64,000 nucleotides of DNA from Mesorhizobium_K marinum (GCF_040813715.1 NZ_JBFOCH010000008.1), one strand, 5' to 3'. Counted from the stretch's first letter, positions 1 to 8,666 are shown. The notes: generated by a model not told the origin, from the sequence alone. Program-made: numbers and translations.

Positions 1-432
1 GGCCTGTTCTACGGCGACCTGCTCGGCGCCGACAGCCATGTCTACGGCTATGAAGTCGATGGCCTCGACTACGAGATTCGCAACGGCAGGCCGTATCCGA
101 CCGCCACAAGCGGTGCGCCCGATGGCCTCGAGATTCTGGCGATGGGCATGGCGAGCCAGGTCGAGGAAGCCGACTTCCTCAGCCTCGAGGACCAGTTCTT
201 CGGCGACGAGGACGGCCGCTTCATCGCCGAGACGCTTTACGGCGACGCGAGCGACGAGAACCTGGAGAAGGTTCGTTATTCCAACGGCATGATCGTGAAC
301 TTCCCGAAGGGCGCCGGCGAGGTGTTCCACGCCGGCTCCTGCGAGTGGGTCGCCGGACTGCTGCGCGGGGACGCGATGGTGGAGCGCGTCACCGCCAACG
401 TTCTGGACCGCTATCTCGGCAGGGATCGTTGA
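1..432 (+). CDS. N,N-dimethylformamidase beta-subunit-like protein, C-terminal fragment
   Basis: The frame is open from the first base, so only the last 143 codons are present and the start lies upstream. The fragment begins GLFYGDLLGADSHVYGYEVD and contains GEVFHAGSCEWVAGL near the end. I recognise both as typical of the C-terminal domain of the large subunit of N,N-dimethylformamidase and its many uncharacterised relatives, which are amide-bond hydrolases. The substrate cannot be inferred. It ends 7 bp before a class III aminotransferase, so it is probably in one operon with the aminotransferase and the beta-keto acid cleavage enzyme. Family assignment is by motif memory; the reaction is inference. 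Confidence 0.7.
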   Translation, partial: GLFYGDLLGADSHVYGYEVDGLDYEIRNGRPYPTATSGAPDGLEILAMGMASQVEEADFLSLEDQFFGDEDGRFIAETLYGDASDENLEKVRYSNGMIVNFPKGAGEVFHAGSCEWVAGLLRGDAMVERVTANVLDRYLGRDR

Positions 433-439
433 GGACGCG

Positions 440-1789
440 ATGAGCACGGACGAAGCAGGTCGGCTTTTCCATTTCACGCGGCTGCCGCGCCCGGTGGTCG
501 ACCGCGCGGGCGGCGTCTATCTCTGGGACAAGAGCGGAAAGCGCTACATCGACGGGTCGAGCGGCGCGGTCAACGTCAACATCGGCCACGGCAATCGCGC
601 GGTCATCGACGCGATGAAGAGGCAGATGGATCGCGTCTCCTTCGCCTATACGATCCACTTCCAGAATCAGCCGGCTAACGAACTTGCCGATCAACTCGCT
701 TCGCGCCTTCCTCGCGGCATGGATCGCATCTACTTCGTGTCCGGTGGTTCGGAGGCCGTGGAGGCGGCGATCAAGCTGGCACGGCAATGGGCGGTGGCTA
801 CCGCGCAGCCGAAACGCTGGAAGATCATCGGCCGCATGCCCTCCTACCACGGCATCACGATCGGCGCGCTGGAGCCGACCGGCGACGACGTGCTGACCCG
901 CGTGTTCGAGCCGATGAGCCGGCCAATGCCTCTGATCCCGGCGCCGACAGTTCACCGCGACCACGACGATCTTTCGCTGGAAGAGCGGGGACTTCTCTAC
1001 GCGGACATGCTGGAGGCAAAGATCATCGAGGAAGGCGCCGACAGCGTGCTGGCCTTCATCATGGAGCCGATCGGCGGCGCCGCGACGGCGGCGCTCGTCC
1101 CGCCCGACAGCTATTTTCCCCGCATCCGAGAGATCTGCGATCGCCACGGCATCCTGCTCATCCATGACGAGGTGATGACCGGCGTCGGCCGCACAGGAAA
1201 GTTCCTCGGCGGTGACCACTGGAGCTGCCGGCCCGACATCGTCGTCCTTTCCAAGGGGCTTTCGTCGGGCTACGCGCCGCTCGGCGCGATAGCGGCGAGC
1301 GAGGCGATCGTCGGCCCGGTGGTCGCCATGGGCGGCTTCCTGCACGGCCACACCTATGGTGGCAATCCGGTCTCCTGCGCGGCAGGCGTCGCCGTCCTGC
1401 AGGAAGTCGATCGGCTCGGCCTGATCGCCAACGCCGCGACCATGGGCGAGGTTCTCAAGGACGAACTCGCAGCATTATCAAGGCGCTTTCCGTTTGTCGG
1501 CGACATCCGCGGCAAGGGGCTGCTCGTCGGCGCGGAGATCTATGCGGACCCAGAGGCGAAACGTCCGCTGCCGCGCGAGGCGGTGGCCAATGTCAGGCTG
1601 ATCGACCTCGCCTTCGAGCGCGGGCTCATCATCTATTCGCGACGGGTACGCGGCGGCCCGGAGAGCGACAACTTCATGGTCTGCCCGCCGCTCATTGTTA
1701 CGCGCGCGGAAATCGGCGAGATCATTGCGACTCTGAGCGACACGCTCGAGACGTTCGCCCGCGAGTTCAACCTGCCGGTCAATCACTGA
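440..1789 (+). CDS. Class III (PLP-dependent) aminotransferase
   Basis: The 449-residue protein has the full fold-type I, class III aminotransferase layout. A PLP-phosphate binding SGGSEAVEAAIKLAR segment lies near residues 100-115, HDEVMTGVGRTG near 240, and the Schiff-base lysine in VVLSKGLSSGYAPLGA is at about residue 272. Relatives transaminate beta-alanine, gamma-aminobutyrate, taurine or diamines, usually to pyruvate or 2-oxoglutarate; the substrate here is unknown. The stop is 8 bp before the BKACE gene, which suggests that the keto acid it makes is passed to BKACE (inference). ATG 440 is 7 bp after the upstream stop. The function class is certain, the substrate is not. Confidence 0.9.
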   Translation: MSTDEAGRLFHFTRLPRPVVDRAGGVYLWDKSGKRYIDGSSGAVNVNIGHGNRAVIDAMKRQMDRVSFAYTIHFQNQPANELADQLASRLPRGMDRIYFVSGGSEAVEAAIKLARQWAVATAQPKRWKIIGRMPSYHGITIGALEPTGDDVLTRVFEPMSRPMPLIPAPTVHRDHDDLSLEERGLLYADMLEAKIIEEGADSVLAFIMEPIGGAATAALVPPDSYFPRIREICDRHGILLIHDEVMTGVGRTGKFLGGDHWSCRPDIVVLSKGLSSGYAPLGAIAASEAIVGPVVAMGGFLHGHTYGGNPVSCAAGVAVLQEVDRLGLIANAATMGEVLKDELAALSRRFPFVGDIRGKGLLVGAEIYADPEAKRPLPREAVANVRLIDLAFERGLIIYSRRVRGGPESDNFMVCPPLIVTRAEIGEIIATLSDTLETFAREFNLPVNH

Positions 1790-1797
1790 GGCAACGC

Positions 1798-2904
1798 ATG
1801 GCCCGAAGAAAAGTCGTCATTACCTGCGCGGTCACCGGCTCCGTCCACACGCCGACGATGAGCCCGCATCTGCCGGTCACGCCAGACCAGATCGCGGCGG
1901 AAGCGATCGCGGCTGCCGAAGCCGGGGCATCGATCCTTCATTTGCACGCGCGCGATCCGGAGAACGGGCGACCGACCGCCGATCCGGACGTGTTCATGCA
2001 GTTCCTGCCGCGCATCAAGCAGGCGACCGACGCCGTGATCAACATCACCACCGGCGGTTCGTCGCTGATGACGCTGGACCAGCGCCTCGCGGCGCCGCTG
2101 CGGGCCGAGCCCGAAATGTGCTCGCTCAACATGGGNCAGAACGGCCGACCGACAGCCGATCCGGATGTGTTCATGCAGTTCCTGCCGCGCATCAAGCAGG
2201 CGACCGACGCCGTGATCAACATCACCACCGGCGGTTCGTCGCTGATGACGCTAGACCAGCGCCTCGCGGCGCCGCTGCGGGCCGAGCCCGAAATGTGCTC
2301 GCTCAACATGGGTTCGATGAATTTCGGGCTGTTTCCGATGCTCGACAAGCCGCGGGAATGGAAGCACGAGTGGGAGCCGCAATTGCTGGAGGCGACCCGC
2401 GACACGATCTTCAAGAACACATTCGCCGACATGGAGACGGTTCTGGAAAAACTCGGCCGCGGCTGCGGCACGCGCTTCGAATTCGAATGCTACGACGTCG
2501 GCCACCTCTACTCGCTGGCGCATTTCCGCGACCGCGGCCTGGTCGCGGGGCCGCTGTTCATCCAGTTCGTGTTCGGCATCCTGGGCGGCATCGGCGCCGA
2601 TCCTGAGAACCTCACCCACATGAAACGCATCGCCGACAAGCTGTTCGGCGCCGACTACGAATTCTCGGTGCTCGCTGCCGGCCGGCACCAGATGCCGATG
2701 CTGTCCATGGCCGCGGCGATGGGCGGCAATGTGCGCGTGGGGCTCGAGGATTCGCTCTACGACGGCCGCGCGCTGGCGAAATCGAATGCCGACCAGGTCC
2801 GGCGCATCCGCGCGATCCTCGACGGGCTCTCGCTCGAGGTCGCGACCCCGGCCGAGGCACGGGAAATGCTGGCGCTGAAGGGCGGCGACAGGGTGGCCTT
2901 CTGA
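1798..2904 (+). CDS. Beta-keto acid cleavage enzyme (BKACE, DUF849), lengthened by assembly repeat
   Basis: Family enzymes condense a beta-keto acid with acetyl-CoA and release acetoacetate and a new CoA ester; Kce, the 3-keto-5-aminohexanoate cleavage enzyme, is the founding member. Here ITCAVTGSVHTPTMSP at the start, the zinc-ligand HLHARD at about residue 50, and a TIM-barrel length identify it. The frame stays open for 368 codons only because a 175-bp segment is repeated around the N at 2136 with a 177-bp (59-codon) offset. Removing one copy gives 309 residues, the normal family length. The real gene is probably intact. It follows the aminotransferase by 8 bp and precedes a GNAT gene. Confidence 0.88.
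   Translation: MARRKVVITCAVTGSVHTPTMSPHLPVTPDQIAAEAIAAAEAGASILHLHARDPENGRPTADPDVFMQFLPRIKQATDAVINITTGGSSLMTLDQRLAAPLRAEPEMCSLNMXQNGRPTADPDVFMQFLPRIKQATDAVINITTGGSSLMTLDQRLAAPLRAEPEMCSLNMGSMNFGLFPMLDKPREWKHEWEPQLLEATRDTIFKNTFADMETVLEKLGRGCGTRFEFECYDVGHLYSLAHFRDRGLVAGPLFIQFVFGILGGIGADPENLTHMKRIADKLFGADYEFSVLAAGRHQMPMLSMAAAMGGNVRVGLEDSLYDGRALAKSNADQVRRIRAILDGLSLEVATPAEAREMLALKGGDRVAF
1961..2312 (+). repeat. Assembly-derived direct repeat inside BKACE, N at 2136
   Basis: Positions 1961-2135 and 2138-2312 match over 175 bp with four differences, and all four are third-position synonymous changes (GGG/GGC, ACC/ACA, GAC/GAT, CTG/CTA). An N separates the copies. This looks like two overlapping contig ends from closely related strains laid side by side. 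Confidence 0.85.
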
Positions 2905-2917
2905 GGCCTTGCAATCG

Positions 2918-3433
2918 ATGACCGACGCAGCCGTTACCATCCGCTTCGCCACCGACGCCGACGCCGACGACATCTTCGCGTCGCTGGTCGGCATCGCCGA
3001 TACGGTCAACGAACGGCACAAGCTGAAAAGCACGGTCGCCGACATCAGGCGCTTCGGATTCGGCGAGAAGCCCGCCTTCGAGACGCTGATCGCCGAGGCG
3101 GACGGACAGTTTGCCGGCTGCTGCCTCTACTTTCCGAGCTTTTCCACCTGGATCGGCCGGCCGGGCGTCTATGTGCAGGACTTTTTCGTGGCCGATGCGT
3201 TTCGTGGGCGTGGCGTGGGGGAGCGGCTCCTGCGGCGGCTCGCAGCCGTCACGCGCGTGCGCGGTGGATGCTACATCCGCCTCGCCGTCGATACGCAGAA
3301 TTTCCGCGCCCAGGCCTTCTACGCGCGCTGCGGCATCCGCCATCGGATCGACGAACAGATCCATGCCGCCCGCGACGAGGATTTCGACAGGCTGGCCGAT
3401 GCCGACATCGATGAGGTAGGACAGAAAACATGA
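2918..3433 (+). CDS. GNAT family N-acetyltransferase
   Basis: A 171-residue protein with the acetyl-CoA binding motif A (VQDFFVADAFRGRGVGERLL) at about residues 85-105 and a C-terminal QNFRAQAFYARCGI segment typical of the GNAT beta6-alpha4 region. The acceptor is unknown. Because the next gene is an acetylpolyamine amidohydrolase, an amine or polyamine acceptor is plausible (inference). I prefer ATG 2918 over an upstream TTG at 2909. The stop overlaps the next ATG as ATGA at 3430-3433. Its 3' end is repeated twice more downstream as assembly copies; the copy at 3607-3700 differs by three amino acids. Confidence 0.85.
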   Translation: MTDAAVTIRFATDADADDIFASLVGIADTVNERHKLKSTVADIRRFGFGEKPAFETLIAEADGQFAGCCLYFPSFSTWIGRPGVYVQDFFVADAFRGRGVGERLLRRLAAVTRVRGGCYIRLAVDTQNFRAQAFYARCGIRHRIDEQIHAARDEDFDRLADADIDEVGQKT

Positions 3434-4219
3434 AAGCCTATTTTGCCGACGAACAGCGCCGCCACGATCCGAGATCGTTTCTGTCGTCCGGGGCGCCGAA
3501 ACCCAATCCGGAGGTGCCTGCCCGCGTCGATCGACTGCTGGCCGGGGCGATCGCCGCCGGCTGCGCCGTCGAGCGTCCGGGGAGCTACGGCCTCGGGCCG
3601 ATCGCNGCACCGGGTCGACGAACAGATCCATGCCGCCCGCGACGAGGATTTCGACAAGCTGGCCGATGCCGACACCGATGAGGTAGGACAGAATACATGA
3701 AAGCCTATTTTGCCGACGAGCAGCGCCGCCACGATCCGAGATCGTTCCTGTCGTCCGGGGCGCCGAAACCCAATCCGGAAGTGCCTGCCCGCGTCGATCG
3801 ACTGCTGGCCGGGGCGATCGCCGCCGGCTGCGCCGTCGAGCGTCCGGGGAGCTACGGCCTCGAGCCGATCGCTGCGATCCATACGCCGGAATATGTCGAC
3901 TTCCTGCAGCGGATCTTCGAGCGCTGGCAGCGTATCGNGGCTGGCCGATGCCGACATCGATGAGGTAGGACAGAAAACATGAAAGCCTATTTTGCCGACG
4001 AACAGCGCCGCCACGATCCGAGATCGTTTCTGTCGTCCGGGGCGCCGAAACCCAATCCGGAGGTGCCTGCCCGCGTCGATCGACTGCTGGCCGGGGCGAT
4101 CGCCGCCGGCTGCGCCGTCGAGCGTCCGGGGAGCTACGGCCTCGGGCCGATCGCTGCGATCCATACGCCGGAATATGTCGACTTCCTGCAGCGGATCTTC
4201 GAGCGCTGGCAGCGTATCG
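3340..4219 (+). repeat. Threefold assembly repeat of the GNAT-amidohydrolase junction, Ns at 3606 and 3938
   Basis: The junction occurs as copy A (3340-3605), copy B (3607-3937) and copy C (from 3939), with amidohydrolase ATGs at 3430, 3697 and 3979. A and C agree. B differs at scattered positions: R/K, I/T and K/N in the GNAT tail, G/E in the amidohydrolase, plus silent changes. B therefore looks like a short contig from a sister strain placed between the ends of two longer contigs. Only copy C continues into a complete amidohydrolase. Confidence 0.85.
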
Positions 4220-5016
4220 ACGGCGCATCGGCCGAGGTCATCCCGAACATTCACCCGATCGCCCGGGGAGGCTCCTATCCCGCGTCGGCGGTCGGCCAGG
4301 CCGGCTACCACATGGCCGACACGTCCTGCCCGATATCGGAGCATACATTCGAGAGCGCCTGCTGGAGCGCCTGGACAGCGACTGCCGCGGCCGAGGCGGT
4401 CGAAGCCGGGGCCGCTTCGGCCTATGCGCTCTGCCGTCCGCCAGGGCACCACGCCTTCGCCGACGTTGCCGGCGGCTTCTGCTTCTTCAACAATTCCGGC
4501 ATAGCCGCGCAGCGCTTGCGCAGGTCGGCCGAGCGCGTCGCCATCCTTGACGTCGATCTGCACCACGGCAACGGCACCCAGGGCGTGTTCTACCGGCGCG
4601 GCGACGTGCTGACGGTCTCGATCCATGCCGACCCCGAACGCTTCTACCCGTTCTTCTGGGGCTACGCCGACGAGCGTGGCGAAGGCGCCGGGCTCGGTTG
4701 CAATTTCAACCTGCCGCTGGCGCGCAAGTCCGGCGACGACGTCTTCCTTGAAGCGCTCGCAGCCGCAATCCGCCGCATCGAGGCCTTTGCACCCGGCGCA
4801 CTCGTCGTGGCGCTCGGTCTCGACGCCTTCGAAGGCGATCCTTTCGGCGGGCTCAGCGTCAGCACGCCCGGCTTCGCCCGCATCGGCGAGGCGATTGCGG
4901 CGATGCGGCTGCCGACGGTCGTCGTGCAGGAGGGCGGCTACCTCTGCGATGAACTGAGCGACAATCTGACGTCGTTCCTGACCGGGTTCGGGGGCAGCCA
5001 CAGAACCCGCGGATGA
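3979..5016 (+). CDS. Acetylpolyamine amidohydrolase (histone deacetylase superfamily)
   Basis: At 345 residues it has the usual length for bacterial acetylpolyamine amidohydrolases. The tandem catalytic histidines lie in RPPGHHAFADVAGG (about residue 157), the zinc ligands in DVDLHHGNGTQ (about 190), another zinc aspartate in GLDAFEGDPFGG, and the late QEGGY loop is present. It would remove acetyl groups from acetylated polyamines or similar amines in the cytoplasm; no signal peptide is seen. Its start overlaps the GNAT stop (ATGA), so translation of acetylase and deacetylase is coupled. Partial 5' copies upstream are assembly artefacts. The class is clear, the natural substrate is inferred. 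Confidence 0.88.
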   Translation: MKAYFADEQRRHDPRSFLSSGAPKPNPEVPARVDRLLAGAIAAGCAVERPGSYGLGPIAAIHTPEYVDFLQRIFERWQRIDGASAEVIPNIHPIARGGSYPASAVGQAGYHMADTSCPISEHTFESACWSAWTATAAAEAVEAGAASAYALCRPPGHHAFADVAGGFCFFNNSGIAAQRLRRSAERVAILDVDLHHGNGTQGVFYRRGDVLTVSIHADPERFYPFFWGYADERGEGAGLGCNFNLPLARKSGDDVFLEALAAAIRRIEAFAPGALVVALGLDAFEGDPFGGLSVSTPGFARIGEAIAAMRLPTVVVQEGGYLCDELSDNLTSFLTGFGGSHRTRG

Positions 5017-5074
5017 CGATCCGTTAGCCGAGAGGGAAGCCAAAGCTGGACCCGACGGCACGATCTGGTGCACA

Positions 5075-5087
5075 CTGGTCGGACCAG
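5075..5087 (+). promoter_or_regulatory. Candidate FadR-type GntR operator upstream of M24 peptidase
   Basis: CTGGTCGGACCAG is a perfect dyad with the core TGGT-N3-ACCA, the known half-site pattern of FadR-subfamily GntR repressors. It lies 60 bp before the M24 peptidase start, in the only sizeable gap of the first operon. No GntR gene is visible in the window, so the regulator is inferred. Confidence 0.4.
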
Positions 5088-5146
5088 CATCGGGCCGAAG
5101 GGATGCGGCCCGCAAGCTGCACGTACAGGGACACAGGAAAGCCGCC

Positions 5147-6352
5147 ATGGACGCCGTTCCGGGAAACGCCGAGGAATCACCCGCCGAAACCCGCACCCCG
5201 TTCGACCAGAGCCGCCTCGACCGGCTGATGGACGATGCCGACCTGGACTTTGTCGTTGCCGCCTCGAAGCACAACGTCCAGTACCTGCTCGGGGGTTACA
5301 AGTTCATCTTCTTCTCCGCCATGGATGCGATCGGCCATAGCCGCTATCTGCCGCTCGTGATCTACGAGAAGGGGCGGCCGGATCGGGCGGCCTATATCGG
5401 CAACAAGATGGAAACGGGTGAGCACCAGAACCGGCCGTTCTGGACGCCCGAGGTTCACGCCGCGGCCTGGGGCTCGCTCGACGCGGCCGCGCTCGCCGCC
5501 GAGCATTTCGCCAAGATCGGCCGCACCGACGCCCGGATCGGCATCGAGCCCGCCTTCCTGCCCTCGGACGCCTATATCGCGCTCAGGAAGGCGCTACCCG
5601 ACGCCAAGGTCTTCGACGCCACGGCCACTTTCGAGCGCCTCCGCGGGCTCAAGACCCCGGACGAACTGGCAAAGCTTCGCAAGGCGTCGGAACTGATCAC
5701 CGAATCCATGCTGGCGACGATCGCGGCCTCGCACGAGGGCTCGACCAAGGCCGACATCATCGAAACGCTGCGCCGCGAGGAAACCAACCGCGGGCTGCAC
5801 TTCGAATACTGCCTGCTGACGCTCGGCTCCAGCCACAACCGCGCCGCCTCGCCGCAGGCATGGGCGAAGGGCGAGGTCATGTCGATCGATTCCGGCGGCA
5901 ACTACCACGGCTACATCGGCGACCTCTGCCGCATGGGCATCCTCGGCGAGCCCGACGCGGAACTCGAGGACCTGCTGCACGAAATCGACGCAGTGCAGCA
6001 GGCCGCCTTTTCGAAGATCAAGGCCGGGGCGCTCGGCGAGGAGGTCATCATCGAAGCCGAGGCGACTCTGAAGACATCGCCGTCGGCTGCCTTCACCGAC
6101 TTCTTCTGCCATGGCATGGGGCTGATCTCGCACGAAGTCCCATTCCTGATGACGAACCACCCGGTCGCCTACGAGGGCGTCGATGCCGACAGGCCGCTGG
6201 AGGAGAACATGGTGATCTCGGTCGAGACCACGATGCTTCATCCCAAGCGCGGCTTCATCAAGCTCGAGGATACCGTCGCCGTGACTGCCACGGGCTACGA
6301 GATGTTCGGAGAGACCGGCCGGGGATGGAACCGCGGAGGCGGCGCGCAATAG
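5147..6352 (+). CDS. M24 family metallopeptidase (Xaa-Pro peptidase/creatinase-like)
   Basis: A 401-residue protein with a creatinase-type N-terminal domain (about 1-165) and a C-terminal pita-bread fold. All five metal ligands of active M24 peptidases are visible: two Asp in SIDSGGNYHGYIGDLCR (about 248 and 259), His in FCHGMG, Glu in VISVETTM and Glu in KLEDT. It should therefore be a dinuclear-metal hydrolase of an X-Pro or X-amide bond, not a metal-free creatinase. The exact substrate is open; ectoine hydrolase and creatinase-like roles are alternatives. Its stop abuts the stop of the convergent DMT transporter with no spacer. Confidence 0.85.
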   Translation: MDAVPGNAEESPAETRTPFDQSRLDRLMDDADLDFVVAASKHNVQYLLGGYKFIFFSAMDAIGHSRYLPLVIYEKGRPDRAAYIGNKMETGEHQNRPFWTPEVHAAAWGSLDAAALAAEHFAKIGRTDARIGIEPAFLPSDAYIALRKALPDAKVFDATATFERLRGLKTPDELAKLRKASELITESMLATIAASHEGSTKADIIETLRREETNRGLHFEYCLLTLGSSHNRAASPQAWAKGEVMSIDSGGNYHGYIGDLCRMGILGEPDAELEDLLHEIDAVQQAAFSKIKAGALGEEVIIEAEATLKTSPSAAFTDFFCHGMGLISHEVPFLMTNHPVAYEGVDADRPLEENMVISVETTMLHPKRGFIKLEDTVAVTATGYEMFGETGRGWNRGGGAQ

Positions 6353-7246
6353 CTACAGTCGGTTCCGCCCGAAGGGGTTCCAGCGCACCGTGCCGAGCCT
6401 TATCCGTTCGCGCGCCACGGTGAGCAGGCCGGATCCCGCGATGATCGCCAGGCCGGCGATGGCCAGCGCGTCGGGCTTCTCGTTGAAGATCAGCGCGCCC
6501 AGGATGACCGCCCAGACGATCTGCGAATAATGCGTCGAGGCAAGCTGGTTGGCCGGTGCGAAGCGCGTCGCCCTGAGGATCAAGATGTTGCCGGCCGCCG
6601 AAAAGACGCCGGAGACGACCAGGATCGCCGCCTGTTCGAGCGTCGGAAGCGTGAAGGAACGCGTCACCGCCATTGCGACCGCGTTGACCAGCACGGCGTA
6701 CAGCATCAGGAAGCCAAGCATCGTCGTACGCGTCTCCTGCGCCGAGAGCGAACGCATGAGGATCACGCTCGCCGCGGCAAGCATGGCCACGACGACCGAG
6801 GCGAGATGGCCGAACTCAAGCTCCCTGACGCCCGGCTGCACGACCAGAAGTACGCCGACGAAGCCGGCGATCACGGCGAACCACCGCCATGGCCCCACAT
6901 GCTCCTTGAGCACGAGGAGCGACAAAAGCGTCACGAAGAACGGCGCCAGGAAGATCAGCGCATAGACTTCGGCAAGCGGGATCGTCGTGAAGGCGATGAC
7001 GCTGAGCACGCTCGCCGCCGCACCGGAAACCGCTCGCGCCTGCACCGCCAGCGGCCGTTTCATGCGCCAGAAGTGGAGCCAGCTCTCTTCCTTCGGCGTC
7101 GTGACGATGATGCAGACGGAGGCGACCAGCGTCAGGAAGAAACCGATCTCGAAGACGCTGAGCCCTCCCCCCAGCGCCTTGATCGCCGCGTCGCTCCACG
7201 AGTAGACGGCATAGGCAAGGAGTGCCAGCAGGATACCATTGTTCAC
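6353..7246 (-). CDS. DMT superfamily EamA-type transporter
   Basis: A 297-residue integral membrane protein with about ten hydrophobic segments arranged as two EamA repeats; the second contains FAPANQLASTHYSQIVWAVILG. Relatives export amino acids or small metabolites across the inner membrane. The start is GTG at 7246 (GTGAACAATGGT); no better ATG is near. It is convergent with, and directly abuts, the M24 peptidase gene. The transported compound is not inferable. Confidence 0.85.
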   Translation of the reverse strand: MNNGILLALLAYAVYSWSDAAIKALGGGLSVFEIGFFLTLVASVCIIVTTPKEESWLHFWRMKRPLAVQARAVSGAAASVLSVIAFTTIPLAEVYALIFLAPFFVTLLSLLVLKEHVGPWRWFAVIAGFVGVLLVVQPGVRELEFGHLASVVVAMLAAASVILMRSLSAQETRTTMLGFLMLYAVLVNAVAMAVTRSFTLPTLEQAAILVVSGVFSAAGNILILRATRFAPANQLASTHYSQIVWAVILGALIFNEKPDALAIAGLAIIAGSGLLTVARERIRLGTVRWNPFGRNRL

Positions 7247-7342
7247 GGGGGGTCTCGGAAGGGGGCGCCGGGATGGCGGTGATTCTTCCAGTCTACACCG
7301 TCACCGCCTGCCGCGCCTGTTCTTTTCGCGCCTGCGAAGGCC

Positions 7343-7759
7343 TCAGTTTCCGGCCGGGATCACCCTGAAGTCGGGCAGGTCCCGCAACGCGAGTTCGGGG
7401 CCGGCCGGCGAGTAGACGACGAAGAGCTGCATCGGGCCGGGCCCGGTGTTGAGCGTCGAATGGAAGCGACTCTCGGGGACGAAGACCGTGCACCCCGGCC
7501 CGACCTTCCGGGTGACCGGATTGCCCTGGTCGTCCTCGACCATCTGTTCGCCGTGGCCAGAGATCACGAAGATGATCTCCTCCGCGCCCGGATGGTTGTG
7601 ACGCGCATGGCCCTGGCCGGGCGGCAGGTCGACCACGCCGCCCGAAAAGCGCGCCGCGCCGTTGACCTCAGGCGCGACCGTCAGCGCCAGCCGGCCCCAG
7701 TCGAAGCCGAAAGCGTCGACATCCTTGGGGTAGACGAACATCTTGTTCGGATCGCTCAT
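7343..7759 (-). CDS. Cupin-domain protein
   Basis: A 138-residue single-domain cupin. Motif 1 is visible as GHARHNHPGAEEIIFVISG and motif 2 as PESRFHSTLNTGPGPMQL. The His-His-Glu-His metal set appears intact, so it can bind a metal. I chose the ATG at 7759 (MSDPNKMF) because the longer upstream reading is non-coding in character. It is the last gene of a three-gene operon with the TIM-barrel and UPF0261 genes, 17 bp after the former. A role as isomerase, dioxygenase or sensor cannot be decided. Confidence 0.82.
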   Translation of the reverse strand: MSDPNKMFVYPKDVDAFGFDWGRLALTVAPEVNGAARFSGGVVDLPPGQGHARHNHPGAEEIIFVISGHGEQMVEDDQGNPVTRKVGPGCTVFVPESRFHSTLNTGPGPMQLFVVYSPAGPELALRDLPDFRVIPAGN

Positions 7760-7776
7760 TGCGGCATCTCCCGGTT

Positions 7777-8622
7777 TCAAGAATTGCGTTTGCGGATCGG
7801 CAGCGCCTTGAAGCTCGCCGTCTGGTCGCGGATCGCCGCCTCGGCCGGCAGCCGCTCCATCGAGCTTGCGCCGTAGAAGCCATGCAGGCCGGGGCATCGC
7901 TCGAGGATGAAGCGCGCGTCGTCCGGCATCGAAATGGGGCCACCGTGGCAGAGCACGATGACGTCGCCGCGCACCGCCCGAGCCGCCTCGGCGATGGCGT
8001 CGATCTCGCCGACGCAGTCATCGAGCGACTTGGCGCTGGTGGCGCCGATCGAGCCACCGGTGGTCACGCCCATATGGGCAACGATGAGGTCGGCGCCGGC
8101 CTCGGTCATGGCGCGCGCCTCATCCGGGTTGAACACATAGGGCGTGGTCAGGAGGTCGAGCCTGTGCGCCTCGGCGATCATGTCCACCTCGAGCGAATAG
8201 CCCATGCCGGTTTCCTCGAAGCTCTGGCGCATTGAGCCATCGAACAGGCCGATTGTCGGAAAGTTCTGTACGCCCGAAAACCCCATTTCCTTGAGCTCGG
8301 CAAGCAGGCGCGGCATGATGACGAAGGGATCGGTGCCGTTGACGCCGGCCAGCACCGGCGTGTGCTTCACGACCGGCAGGACCTCGTAGGCCATCTCCTT
8401 GACGATTTCGTTGGCGTTGCCGTAGGCGAGCAGGCCGGCGGCGGAGCCGCGACCGGCCATGCGGTAGCGGCCCGAATTGTAGATGATGATGAGGTCGATG
8501 CCGCCGGCTTCCTCGGCCTTGGCCGACAATCCGGTGCCCGCGCCACCGCCGACGATCGGTTGGCCGCGCGCAATCATTTCGCGGAACCTCTGCAGTATCT
8601 TCGTGCGTGGGATGGCGGGCAT
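7777..8622 (-). CDS. Phosphoenolpyruvate hydrolase-family TIM-barrel protein (Tm-1 C-terminal domain-like)
   Basis: A 281-residue TIM-barrel protein with IPRTKILQRFREMIARGQ at the start, VGGGAGTGLSAKAEEAGGID, IIIYNSGRYRMAGRGS and LCHGGPISMPDDARFIL. I recognise these as the family named 'PEP hydrolase' or predicted TIM-barrel signal transduction protein. The same domain forms the C-terminal half of tomato Tm-1. The start ATG at 8622 (MPAIPR) is chosen over an upstream extension that reads as a frame shadow. It lies 44 bp downstream of the UPF0261 gene, in the domain order of the plant protein. The enzymatic reaction is not established. Confidence 0.82.
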   Translation of the reverse strand: MPAIPRTKILQRFREMIARGQPIVGGGAGTGLSAKAEEAGGIDLIIIYNSGRYRMAGRGSAAGLLAYGNANEIVKEMAYEVLPVVKHTPVLAGVNGTDPFVIMPRLLAELKEMGFSGVQNFPTIGLFDGSMRQSFEETGMGYSLEVDMIAEAHRLDLLTTPYVFNPDEARAMTEAGADLIVAHMGVTTGGSIGATSAKSLDDCVGEIDAIAEAARAVRGDVIVLCHGGPISMPDDARFILERCPGLHGFYGASSMERLPAEAAIRDQTASFKALPIRKRNS

Positions 8623-8666
8623 TTGGTGTTTCCTCGAGGCGGGTTCAGCGGAGCGCGTGGAGACGT

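Noticed and set aside
389..1351. Long minus-strand ORF opposite the aminotransferase
   Set aside because: It is an Arg/His/Asp-rich shadow of a GC-rich real gene with no recognisable domain; similar shadows occur opposite most genes here.
3430..3937. Two extra amidohydrolase genes upstream of the full one
   Set aside because: Both are truncated at an N, repeat the same 5' region, and fit overlapping contig ends, not gene duplication.
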